A DNA stretch of 22,267 nt, taken from positions 1 through 22,267 of the forward strand of contig CALXJN010000053.1 of NCBI GenBank assembly GCA_944388635.1. Direction: 5' to 3'. Shown here piece by piece: positions 7,752 to 14,851 of this stretch; positions within the stretch are counted from its first letter, which is position 1, and the number at the start of each line of letters is the position of its first letter. Both the position numbers and the translations under genes were made by a program. The stretch comes from an uncultured Clostridia bacterium. Lineage in GTDB: Bacteria; Bacillota; Clostridia; TANB77; CAG-508. The notes under the pieces are model-generated. The model made no database searches, was not told the DNA's origin, and saw only the letters and a program-made list of their open reading frames with translations.

Positions 7752-8468
7752 TTATTACATCTAACATACTTTCATTTTCCATACCTTCTAAATTATAATA
7801 TGTAGAAGGAACTAATCCGACAATTACATTTTCTATTAGTACTACTTCATTACTTATGCTATCTTCAATTGTATCATATGGTGTCAGTATACTTACTTCT
7901 GATGTTACATCTAAATATAATCTATGTATTGCTTGATTTATTCCGTGTGCTTTCAAATTCACTTCTTACTTTTGTTGTAACAGTTCCTGTTATAGATAAG
8001 TTTATTGGTATTCTTGGTCCTATTCCTGACAAGATTTTAGTTCCTGTAATGCTTCCGAATGTTTATATAAACTTTGCTTTGTTCATTTTCTGAAAATGCT
8101 TCTTGTATTTTTATTGCTATATCTGATGTGATTTCATTTATTGCTATTATATTTGCCTCAAGCATTGTTATATTTCCATTTTCATCTTTATATATTTTTA
8201 CTAAATCTTCATACTCATAATTTGCCATTACTTCTGTGGCTTTTTGGTTTGATATAATAGTTGCCTCTTTTCTGCTTACATCAATGCATAACTTATTTAA
8301 TATTGGATTTAATCCTTTTATACATCTTACCATTACACAAATTGCAATAATAAGTATTATTGCAATTTTAAATATTTTTGTTTTTCTTGTATTTTCTTTT
8401 TTGTTTGAAAAATCTTCAAATAATATTTTGGGAATTTTTAATCTTTTTCTAGAATATATTTTATCCAT
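7747..8468 (-). CDS. yunB: Sporulation protein YunB, read through two CGGA +1 sites
   Basis: YunB is a conserved membrane-anchored sporulation protein, expressed in the mother cell in Bacillus; its biochemical role is unknown. One N-terminal membrane segment (about residues 31-50, IFKIAIILIIAICVMV) is followed by an extracytoplasmic domain. A CGGA at 8057-8054 (residue 138) restores VYINIGSITGTKILSGIGPRI, matching the family, and a second at 7945-7942 (residue 175) restores EFESTGINQAIHRLYLDV. The span of 722 nt is 2 modulo 3, as two sites require; the product is 239 aa. In the zero frame the protein would end five codons after the first site. It starts 8 nt downstream of the sipL-like gene. 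Confidence 0.9.
7942..7945 (-). other. +1 decoding site CGGA, yunB Gly175
   Basis: ACA CGG AAT; read as ACA-CGGA-ATA it restores FESTGINQAIHRL. Confidence 0.92.
8054..8057 (-). other. +1 decoding site CGGA, yunB Gly138
   Basis: ATT CGG AAG; read as ATT-CGGA-AGC it restores INIGSITGTKILSG. Confidence 0.93.
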
Positions 8469-8476
8469 ATATTATA

Positions 8477-10031
8477 TTATGCCTGTGCTCTTACTGCTGT
8501 TCCACATATTGAGCATTTTGGTATAAATAGTTGCATTCCTACATCAATTTTGTCTGGATTTTCTATATTATTTATTCTTGCTATATCGTCTACTGTGCTT
8601 TTGTATTTTTTAGCTATTTTCCACAATGTATCTCCTGGCTTTACAAAATATATTACCATACTATATGGGTGTTCTTCTTCTCCTTCTGTTTCTTCGATAT
8701 TATCTATTACATTGACTTTTTCTAAATTATATGAATTTATGTTTATTTCTAAATCTATTTTAGCAGTAACTTCCATATTATCTGTAATAAATTCTCTAAA
8801 TTTCGGTGCTATATATAATTTTAGCTCACTTCCTTCTTTTATTCCTTCTATTGCTTGTGTAATATTAAATGGAATGTTTTTGTCTAATGTTATAATGCTA
8901 TCTTCATTGCTATTTGTAAGTAAAAATTTTAGTCCAATTTCTCCGTTCCATTATTACTTTATCTTTCATAATTTTAGTTTCGTTTATAATTGGTTTTAAT
9001 TGTACATCACATATTTTAGTATATTCCATGTCTTCTAATTTTATCTTTTCTCTTACGTTTATTATATCTGATGTATTTTTCATATCAACCATTGTGCTTA
9101 TTTTGTTTTCATTAAAACTTAAATTTTGACTAGGGCTGTATAAGTCTTGTATGATATTTATCTCTTTATTTTCAAATACTTTAGCAGATATTTCAAATTC
9201 TATTTCTGCATTTATTGAATGTTCTTCCCTGCTATTTGGTTTTATTATTACATTTTTTAATTTATATTTAACATAGCATATATTATCTTCTGATACTCCA
9301 ACTATGTCTATAAATCCCATTAGTGGAATAGTTTCTTCTAATAATTTTATTTTTCCACTTTCTGTTAAATATAGGATTCTGATTTCAACATCTGTTTTTG
9401 CAAGTACTTTATTATAGCTTATTTTTGTGTCTCTATTTATTAAATTGAATTCTAAATTTAAAATGTCTACTAATCCGTCTGTGTCATCAATGATAAGTGT
9501 TTCTTTTGCAGCTGCCTTTGTTGTGTTTTGACCTACTAATGAATTGATTTTTAATGTTTTAACTTGTGTTTGGATATCTTTTACATTATTAATTTCTTTT
9601 ATTATTTCTTCTTTTTCGTTTGAAAATACATCTGCTTTTACCTCTAATAATGCTTTAATATTTACTTTTCTCCCATTTAAAACTTTACATTCTAACTCTT
9701 TTATATTTATGTCTTCATCTAACATCATATTATTTTCTATCCCTGGGAAATCGAGTATTTCTGTAAAATCTATTGTTGTATTAAATCCTCTTATTTTTTC
9801 ATTTTCACTATCTGCTAAATACATTAAATAAATATTTACATTTCCGTCTAGTCGTATTTTTCCTTCTAAAATTTCTTTTTTATATAAGCATACGTTTCCA
9901 GTCATATTTATTGAATTTAATATATCTGGCTTTGTATCTGGTATAACTGCATCTCCTTGTACTGTTATGTTAAAGTTTTTGCTTCCTACTGCTTTATTTA
10001 TACATAAATTTTCTTTTAACGTGTCTATCAT
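8477..10031 (-). CDS. SipL-like spore coat morphogenesis protein (DUF3794/SPOCS repeats plus C-terminal LysM), one CGGA +1 site
   Basis: The 517-residue product contains repeated SPOCS/DUF3794 domains (for example KNFNITVQGDAVIPDTKPDI near the N-terminus) and a C-terminal LysM (YFVKPGDTLWKIAKKY, about 461-506). This architecture matches SipL of Clostridioides difficile, which binds SpoIVA at the forespore surface; orthology is inferred. At 8945-8942 CGGA (residue 363) must be read as Gly to pass from ...VIME into GEIGLKFLLTNSNED. The zero frame stops soon after, before the third SPOCS region ends and the LysM is reached. Span 1555 nt, 1 modulo 3. A GGGAGG Shine-Dalgarno precedes ATG 10031. 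Confidence 0.9.
8942..8945 (-). other. +1 decoding site CGGA, sipL-like Gly363
   Basis: GAA CGG AGA; read as GAA-CGGA-GAA it joins the SPOCS part to the LysM part. Confidence 0.93.
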
Positions 10032-10136
10032 TAAATTTCCTCCCTATATTTATATTTATTGCGTTTATATAATTATTAGTGATTACAAAATAGGTAAACA
10101 CTAAGTCCGCTTTTTTACTATATATATGTAGACGAG

Positions 10137-10167
10137 CAAAAAAAATTCCTAATTTCTTAGGAATTTT
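10137..10167 (-). terminator. Intrinsic terminator of veg
   Basis: On the minus strand AAAATTCCTAA - GAAA - TTAGGAATTTT forms a perfect 11-bp stem followed by a run of eight T (10145-10138). It lies just after the veg stop. Confidence 0.93.
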
Positions 10168-10185
10168 ACTTTAACAATATTTAAT

Positions 10186-10501
10186 TTAATCTAATGTTTC
10201 TTCTGTTTCTTGTCTTAGCCTTACACGATTTCCTTGTTTTGGTGGTACAATTGATGAATAATTTTCTCCATCAAATATTTGGAGGTCGATTGTTCTTGTT
10301 AATACATCTGTATAACTATATGTAACATTTCCCTCTTCTTCGTCATATTTTACAACAAATAGATTTGGATATGCTTTTTGTAAAGTAGCCTCCTTCTCAA
10401 AAAATTTACTTCTTCCGAAGAGTACCTCTGACTATTATCTTTTGTCCGATTTTTTCTCCAATATTTTCTCTTAAGCTTGTTATATCATTCCTGTAAATCA
10501 T
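10186..10501 (-). CDS. veg: Veg-family protein, read through one CGGA +1 site
   Basis: Veg is a small, highly expressed Firmicutes protein that affects biofilm matrix genes in Bacillus. From ATG 10501 (AGGTGA Shine-Dalgarno) the frame reads MIYRNDITSLRENIGEKIGQKI..., reaches CGG at 10417 and stops two codons later. Reading CGGA as Gly29 gives TLGRSKFFEKEATLQKAYPN and then the family core LFVVKYDEE...VTYSYTDVLTRTIDLQIF, which aligns with Veg (AETYPSVFV..., VSYSYADILTETVEL). The span of 316 nt is 1 modulo 3; product 104 aa. It is monocistronic, between a perfect promoter and a terminator. Confidence 0.88.
10414..10417 (-). other. +1 decoding site CGGA, veg Gly29
   Basis: CTT CGG AAG; read as CTT-CGGA-AGA it links the Veg N-terminus to its core. 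Confidence 0.92.
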
Positions 10502-10530
10502 TTGATCACCTGCTTTACTAAGATGACGAA

Positions 10531-10559
10531 ATTATACCATTTTTACCAAAAAATGTCAA
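10531..10559 (-). promoter_or_regulatory. Strong sigma-A promoter of veg
   Basis: Minus-strand TTGACA (10559-10554), 17-nt spacer, TATAAT (10536-10531). Perfect boxes and spacing fit the known strength of veg promoters. Confidence 0.92.
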
Positions 10560-10665
10560 AAAGTCTCTTTTCTTGTAATTTCTCGAAAGTAGCTTCTGGC
10601 AAGGGTTTCGTGAGCCAGTGTATTCATGTTACATTTGTATTACAATTGTATTGCAATATTGTTAC

Positions 10666-10810
10666 AGAGTAAGGATTTATTTAATTTTGTGCGAATCCGC
10701 GCAGCGAATAACGGAGCTGAAAGCGACGGCGAATGGGGCAGACTTCTCCTAAATCATTTCAAAGTCTGCCCCAGCAAGGAAAGCGACAAAATTAAATAAA
10801 TCCTTACTCT
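10666..10810. repeat. 145-bp MITE-like element with 25-bp perfect terminal inverted repeats
   Basis: The arms 10666-10690 and 10786-10810 are perfect reverse complements. Inside is a GC-richer segment containing a second perfect 12-bp stem (TGGGGCAGACTT 10734-10745 with AAGTCTGCCCCA 10762-10773). The element ends one base from the yabG stop. It has no ORF. It may be a miniature transposon-like element or a structured RNA; copy number elsewhere is unknown. Confidence 0.75.
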
Positions 10811-10811
10811 A

Positions 10812-11625
10812 CTAAGCCTTGCCTTTTGCGTATCTTCCTCCGACTCTTTTCCCGTCATCTCCGAAGTTCCTTTGATATATCTTTTACAGTAATTATTCTA
10901 TTTCTATCGGTTATTGCAACTTTTTCTGCTACAACTAATGGATCCATAAAATCTATTAATACTCTTGCTGGAGATGATGCAAAGTTTGCTCCGTGATGCA
11001 ATAATTGCTTCAAAAAAACTTTGACATGCTCCTGCAAATATTACTAAGTCTTTACCTGCATTTGCCTTTTTTGCCTCTACAACAGATTTTATAAAATATT
11101 TTGAATTTCTATAGTTATATATATCATTATAATTACTTCCATTTTTTATCATTCCGATCATGTCCAGTTATAACTACTATATCTGGGTTATATTTTTTTA
11201 TTAAATTTCCTATGACTTGTGGTTGTCTGTTTTCTGGAACATTTTTAACTATTGCGTTTAATCCTAATTGTTTATAATATTTATCTGATTTTTGACTATA
11301 CTTTCTATCTCCGTCTAAATGTAATATTATTGCATTTGTAATTTTTTTGTTCAAATTTCTTTCCTTAGTAAATATTTCTTTTGCGACAACATTAATTCTT
11401 TTCTTTAATTTTGTGTCTAATCCTCTTTTTTCTGTTTCAATTTGTTTACGTTCAATTTTTTCTAAATCTTCAAGCGGAGCATCTGCTTCTATGCGATAGT
11501 TTACTCCGTTTAAGGATTGCATAAGCTTTTTTGCTTCCCTTTATTTTTATTATTCTATCTATATAAAAAAGTATATCTTTACCATAAGAGATTCTTCCAA
11601 CTATATCTCCTTTTCTAAATTCCAC
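10812..11625 (-). CDS. yabG: Sporulation-specific protease YabG, read through four CGGA +1 sites
   Basis: YabG is the cysteine protease that processes spore coat (Bacillus) or cortex/coat proteins (C. difficile). A GTG start at 11625 with AGGTGG upstream opens MEFRKGDIVGRISYGKDILF. Four CGGA codons must each be read as Gly: residue 40 (11508-11505, AILKGVNYRIEADAPLEDL), 157 (11156-11153, ITGHDGMIKNGS), 211 (10993-10990, ASGANFASSPARVLI) and 254 (10863-10860, ELGDDGKRVGGRYAKGKA). All four junctions fit the family. The span of 814 nt is 4 modulo-adjusted: minus four bases it is exactly 270 codons (269 aa). In a standard reading the gene falls into five unlinked pieces. Confidence 0.93.
10860..10863 (-). 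other. +1 decoding site CGGA, yabG Gly254
   Basis: CTT CGG AGA TGA; read as CTT-CGGA-GAT it bypasses the TGA and adds a basic tail. Confidence 0.85.
10990..10993 (-). other. +1 decoding site CGGA, yabG Gly211
   Basis: TCA CGG AGC; read as TCA-CGGA-GCA it restores the conserved GANFASSP. Confidence 0.95.
11153..11156 (-). other. +1 decoding site CGGA, yabG Gly157
   Basis: GAT CGG AAT; read as GAT-CGGA-ATG it restores TGHDG. Confidence 0.95.
11505..11508 (-). other. +1 decoding site CGGA, yabG Gly40
   Basis: AAA CGG AGT; read as AAA-CGGA-GTA it restores LKGVNYRIEADAPLEDL. Confidence 0.95.
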
Positions 11626-11654
11626 TTTTTCCACCTCTTAGACTGTTTCTTTCC

Positions 11655-11683
11655 TATAATATGATTTTTTTCGCTAAATGGTG
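11655..11683 (-). promoter_or_regulatory. Sigma-K-like promoter of yabG
   Basis: On the minus strand CACC (11683-11680), a 16-nt spacer and CATATTATA (11663-11655) match the mACm-16-CATAnnnTA consensus of sigma-K. yabG is a sigma-K gene in Bacillus. Predicted start is about 20 nt before the GTG. Confidence 0.7.
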
Positions 11684-11813
11684 CCTTTAAGTTAATTTTG
11701 CGATCATTCTAGATGCATCCTAAACGACAACCTTTTAATTTTTTGCATATATTTTTATATTTTGCTAATAATAGTTAACATATCAATCTATTGTCAGAAA
11801 GGAGGTTACTTAT

Positions 11814-12029
11814 ATGGCAACTCAAAAACATTTACTTATTACTGGTACATCAAATGTATCTTGGAAAGATGCTATTGTACAAGCTGTAAGCGAGGCTTCT
11901 AAAACAATAGACTATTTAACAGATGTGAAAATAATTGAACAAAGAGCAACAATTTCTGGAAAAAAACTTACAGAATATTTTGTTGATTTGGATTTGGTAT
12001 TTTCTATCGACAGAGAAAGAGAGGACTAA
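11814..12029 (+). CDS. Dodecin family protein
   Basis: A 71-residue dodecin: LLITGTSNVSWKDAIVQAVSEASKTI followed by VKIIEQRATISGKKLTEYFVDLDLVFSID, matching the family's beta-alpha-beta-beta fold. Dodecins form hollow dodecamers that bind flavins or CoA-type ligands. An AGAAAGGAGG Shine-Dalgarno precedes the ATG. It lies 40 nt upstream of spoVAC on the same strand, so it may be co-expressed in the forespore; that is inference. Confidence 0.9.
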   Translation: MATQKHLLITGTSNVSWKDAIVQAVSEASKTIDYLTDVKIIEQRATISGKKLTEYFVDLDLVFSIDRERED

Positions 12030-12069
12030 TAATTCTTGATTAAATTTATTAAGGAAGGATTATATTTAT

Positions 12070-12534
12070 ATGGAAAAAATAGAGACAAATAAACAATATC
12101 AAGATTACGTTGATAAAAAATCTCCTAATTCCCCTATTCTCAAAAATTGCTTTAATGCTTTTTGGGTTGGTGGTCTTATATGTACTATTGGTCAATTAAT
12201 TCTGGATATTTGTAAATTTAGAGGTTTAAATGAAGAAGTTTCTGGAACTATTACTTCTATTATATTGATTGGTATTAGTGCTTTTTTAACTGGGCTAAAC
12301 CTTTTTAATAGAATTGGTAAGTTTGCTGGCGCTGGTTCTTTAGTTCCTATTACTGGTTTTTCTAATTCTATTGTATCTCCTGCTATGGAATATAAGTCAG
12401 AAGGTTATATTATGGGGGTTGGCGCTAAAATGTTTACTGTTGCAGGTCCTGTACTTGTTTTTGGTATATCTGCTTCTATTTTGGTTGGTATTGTTTATCT
12501 AATATTTAATACTCAAAGTATTACTTTAGTTTAA
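12070..12534 (+). CDS. spoVAC: Stage V sporulation protein AC
   Basis: SpoVAC is an inner spore membrane component of the SpoVA channel for Ca-dipicolinate uptake and release. The 154-residue protein has several hydrophobic segments and the motifs NCFNAFWVGGLICTIGQ, FNRIGKFAGAGSLVPITGF and GVGAKMFTVAGPV, typical of SpoVAC. It is the first of the spoVAC-spoVAD-spoVAE set. Confidence 0.97.
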   Translation: MEKIETNKQYQDYVDKKSPNSPILKNCFNAFWVGGLICTIGQLILDICKFRGLNEEVSGTITSIILIGISAFLTGLNLFNRIGKFAGAGSLVPITGFSNSIVSPAMEYKSEGYIMGVGAKMFTVAGPVLVFGISASILVGIVYLIFNTQSITLV

Positions 12535-12554
12535 TTAAGAAAGAAGGTTTTGTT

Positions 12555-13559
12555 ATGCAAAAATTAGGAAAACAAACAATTAAATTTGATAAGCCACCTA
12601 CTATTTTAGAAACGGCCTCTATTGTTGGTCCAAAGGAAGCACAAGGTCCTCTTGCAAAGTATTTTGATACTTTGCTTGAAGACGAATTTTGGGGAGAGAA
12701 AACTTGGGAGAAGGCTGAAAGTAAGATAATAAAACAGGCAGTTAACTTAGTGATAACAAAGTCTGGTCTTCCAGCAGACAGCATTGATTATTGTTTTGCT
12801 GGCGATTTACTTAATCAATGTATTTCTTCGAGTTTTGGTCTTCGTGAACTTGGCATTCCATATTTTGGAATATTTGGTGCTTGCTCTACTTTTGTAGAAG
12901 GAATGATACTTTCTAGTATTTGTACTGAAGCTGGTGCTGCAAATAATGTTCTTTTCGCAGCTTCTAGTCACTTTTGTAGTGCTGAAAAGCAATTTAGATT
13001 TCCTCTAGAACTTGGAAATCAAAGACCTCCTACATCTCAGTGGACTGTTACAGGTGCTGGTGCTGGAATTATTTCTTCTACTGGTTCTGGACCTTTTGTA
13101 ACTCTTGCAACTCCTGGGAAAATAGTTGATAAAGGTATAAAAGATGCTAATAATATGGGAGCTGCTATGGCTCCTGCCGTTGTTGATACGCTTCTTGCTC
13201 ATTTTCAAGATACTGGACGAAATCCAAGTTATTATGATGCTATTTTAACAGGTGATTTAGGATATATTGGCAAGGATATTGCAATAGAAATGCTGCAAAC
13301 TTATGGATATAACATAAAACCAAATTATAATGATTGTGGAGTTTTAATATTTGATAAGGAAAAGCAAGATACCCATTCTGGAGGAAGTGGTTGTGCGTGT
13401 TGTGGAACTGTTTTTTCTGGTTACCTATATCACGAATTAAAAGAAAAAAAATATAAGAAAATTCTTCTTATTGCAACAGGTGCTCTCATGAATTCTACTT
13501 CTTCTCAACAAGGAGAATCAATCCCTGGTATTGCTCATGCGGTTTCTATTGAAGTATAG
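12555..13559 (+). CDS. spoVAD: Stage V sporulation protein AD
   Basis: SpoVAD is a thiolase-fold, soluble or peripheral protein that binds dipicolinic acid in the SpoVA complex. The 334-residue sequence has GPKEAQGPLAKYFD, GACSTFVEG, ASSHFCSAEKQFRFPLELG and HSGGSGCACCGTVFSGY, all characteristic. It starts 20 nt after spoVAC. It contains no in-frame CGG (ACG GCC and GCG GTT only). Confidence 0.98.
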   Translation: MQKLGKQTIKFDKPPTILETASIVGPKEAQGPLAKYFDTLLEDEFWGEKTWEKAESKIIKQAVNLVITKSGLPADSIDYCFAGDLLNQCISSSFGLRELGIPYFGIFGACSTFVEGMILSSICTEAGAANNVLFAASSHFCSAEKQFRFPLELGNQRPPTSQWTVTGAGAGIISSTGSGPFVTLATPGKIVDKGIKDANNMGAAMAPAVVDTLLAHFQDTGRNPSYYDAILTGDLGYIGKDIAIEMLQTYGYNIKPNYNDCGVLIFDKEKQDTHSGGSGCACCGTVFSGYLYHELKEKKYKKILLIATGALMNSTSSQQGESIPGIAHAVSIEV

Positions 13560-13574
13560 GAGGTGTTAAAACGA

Positions 13575-13964
13575 ATGGATATGTTTTTTAATAGCCTTAA
13601 TATTATGGATTACGTTTGGTGCTTTGTTGTTGGTGGTCTTATTTGTATAGTTGGGCAAATTTTGATTGATAAGACAAAAATAACCTCTGCAAGAATTTTA
13701 GTTCTTTTTGTAACTGTTGGTGCAATCCTTGGTGGTCTTGGTATATATCAATATTTAATAGATTTTGCTGGTGCGGGTGCAACCGTTCCTATAACTGGCT
13801 TTGGGGCTAATCTTGCGAAAGGTGCCATAAAAGGTGTTCAAGAATATGGATTTTTAGGTGTGTTTATTGGAGGTATAAGAGCTGCTGCTGGTGGTATTTC
13901 TGCTGCTATATTCTTTGGATATATAGCTTCTCTTATTGCTAAACCTAAAATGAAGAAACAATAA
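13575..13964 (+). CDS. spoVAE: Stage V sporulation protein AE
   Basis: SpoVAE (SpoVAEb type) is a membrane protein of the SpoVA channel. I start it at ATG 13575, about 8 nt after the TAGGAGGTG Shine-Dalgarno (129 aa), rather than GTG 13563. Four hydrophobic segments, VWCFVVGGLICIVGQILID and FAGAGATVPITGFGANLAKGA are family hallmarks and resemble SpoVAC. It is followed by an intrinsic terminator. Confidence 0.96.
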   Translation: MDMFFNSLNIMDYVWCFVVGGLICIVGQILIDKTKITSARILVLFVTVGAILGGLGIYQYLIDFAGAGATVPITGFGANLAKGAIKGVQEYGFLGVFIGGIRAAAGGISAAIFFGYIASLIAKPKMKKQ

Positions 13965-13979
13965 TAATTATTATTATGT

Positions 13980-14015
13980 AAATTTCCTTAAACAGCTTGC
14001 TTTTAAGGAAATTTT
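13980..14015 (+). terminator. Intrinsic terminator after spoVAE
   Basis: AAATTTCCTTAAA (13980-13992), an 8-nt loop, and TTTAAGGAAATTT followed by T residues. It closes the dodecin-spoVA unit. Confidence 0.88.
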
Positions 14016-14062
14016 GTTATATACTATAATCTCCGATTACTTTTGGAAAGGATGGTTAGATT

Positions 14063-14338
14063 ATGAAAAATCGGCAAGACAGAAGTTCCCTTTACAAGAA
14101 TCTCATCACGAGGTTTGGTTGGGTAAAATCTGTCGGTCCTTACATGGGACCTCATTATCCTTCGTCCAAGGAGGCTTACACTGTCGAGCTCTCGCACCTC
14201 TGCAAAACTATCAGGGATTTACCTGCGGAGAGGAGGAAGTTCGACCTCTATATCAAGGAATATTTCGATATCCCTGACTGGAGGAACCAGGTCGTAACCC
14301 TTTGGCATGAGGGACATATTACGGTGATCGTTTTTTGA
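14063..14338 (+). CDS. Orphan hypothetical protein (91 aa) of foreign composition, with a zero-frame CGG
   Basis: This frame reads MKNRQDRSSLYKNLITRFGW... and ends ...LWHEGHITVIVF. I do not recognise it and see no signal peptide or membrane segment. Its GC content is close to half, far above neighbours, and codons such as CTC, ATC, GTC and AGG are common, so it was probably acquired. It has AAGGA upstream and a strong terminator downstream, which supports a real transcript. Codon 4 is CGG followed by C; if CGG shifts the frame in this host, translation would end after about 20 residues. Whether it is expressed is therefore doubtful. Confidence 0.55.
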   Translation: MKNRQDRSSLYKNLITRFGWVKSVGPYMGPHYPSSKEAYTVELSHLCKTIRDLPAERRKFDLYIKEYFDIPDWRNQVVTLWHEGHITVIVF

Positions 14339-14355
14339 GTTCTAAGCATTCTTAT

Positions 14356-14408
14356 GGGGGTGCCTGCACACGCAATACTTTATTGTAGTGTAGGTGCCCC
14401 CAGTTTTT
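14356..14408 (+). terminator. Strong intrinsic terminator after the orphan ORF
   Basis: GGGGGTGCCT (14356-14365) pairs with AGGTGCCCCC (14392-14401) including two G-U pairs, extended by ACAC/GTGT across a small bulge, then a six-T run. Much more GC-rich than other terminators here, in keeping with the ORF it follows. Confidence 0.85.
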
Positions 14409-14492
14409 TCTAATTCAAAATATATGTTAGTGTAAGATAAAAATACAAGCAATACAGTTCGAAGATTTTAGCACATTTGAAAGTTTATGTAC

Positions 14493-14569
14493 GGTTGCCA
14501 GTTGTGACTTATCTACAATCGCATTTTTTTGAAAAATTTGCGATTGTAGATAAGTCACAACTGGCAACC
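14493..14569. repeat. Long perfect hairpin 1 (31-bp stem)
   Basis: Arms 14493-14523 and 14539-14569 are perfect reverse complements with a 15-nt T/A loop. The outer sequence TTGCCAGTTGTGAC resembles the second hairpin at 16337-16413 (TTGCCATTTGGGAC), and both end their stems in TCGCA. A palindromic REP-like or miniature mobile repeat is likely; it lies between a plus-strand terminator and the SASP stop. Confidence 0.8.
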
Positions 14570-14592
14570 TTTACTTAAATCTTAAACTCTGT

Positions 14593-14766
14593 TTATTCTT
14601 CTACACTTCTATTTGCTATTTCTATTGCTTTTGTAACTATATTTCCACATGTCTTAGATGAAACATTTCCCCATCCGCCGTCTTCTTTTACTATATCATA
14701 TACTCCTAATTCTTTTGCTATTTCTTCTTTTAAATTTTCTGACATAAGACTTTTGCTTCTACTCAT
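14593..14766 (-). CDS. Alpha/beta-type small acid-soluble spore protein
   Basis: A 57-residue SASP: LKEEIAKELGVYDIVKEDGG then WGNVSSKTCGNIVTKAIEIA. These proteins coat and protect spore DNA and carry the GPR cleavage region (here around EIAKE). An AGGAGGT Shine-Dalgarno sits 6 nt before ATG 14766. It lies downstream of ypeB, in a sporulation and germination neighbourhood; forespore (sigma-G) expression is expected from the family. Confidence 0.95.
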   Translation of the reverse strand: MSRSKSLMSENLKEEIAKELGVYDIVKEDGGWGNVSSKTCGNIVTKAIEIANRSVEE

Positions 14767-14851
14767 AATATAATTTACCTCCTAATATTTTAGAGATATT
14801 TATATTATTTCTTGATTTTGTTTTTTTACAACAAGTAATTTTTTGAAATTT

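Noticed and set aside
14014..14277. Alternative frame of the orphan ORF, with a CGGT at 14133-14136 that would join it to the 14063 frame
   Set aside because: Its upstream codons lack the high third-position GC of the rest, there is no ribosome site, and the 14063 frame is uniform throughout. I keep it only as a weak alternative.
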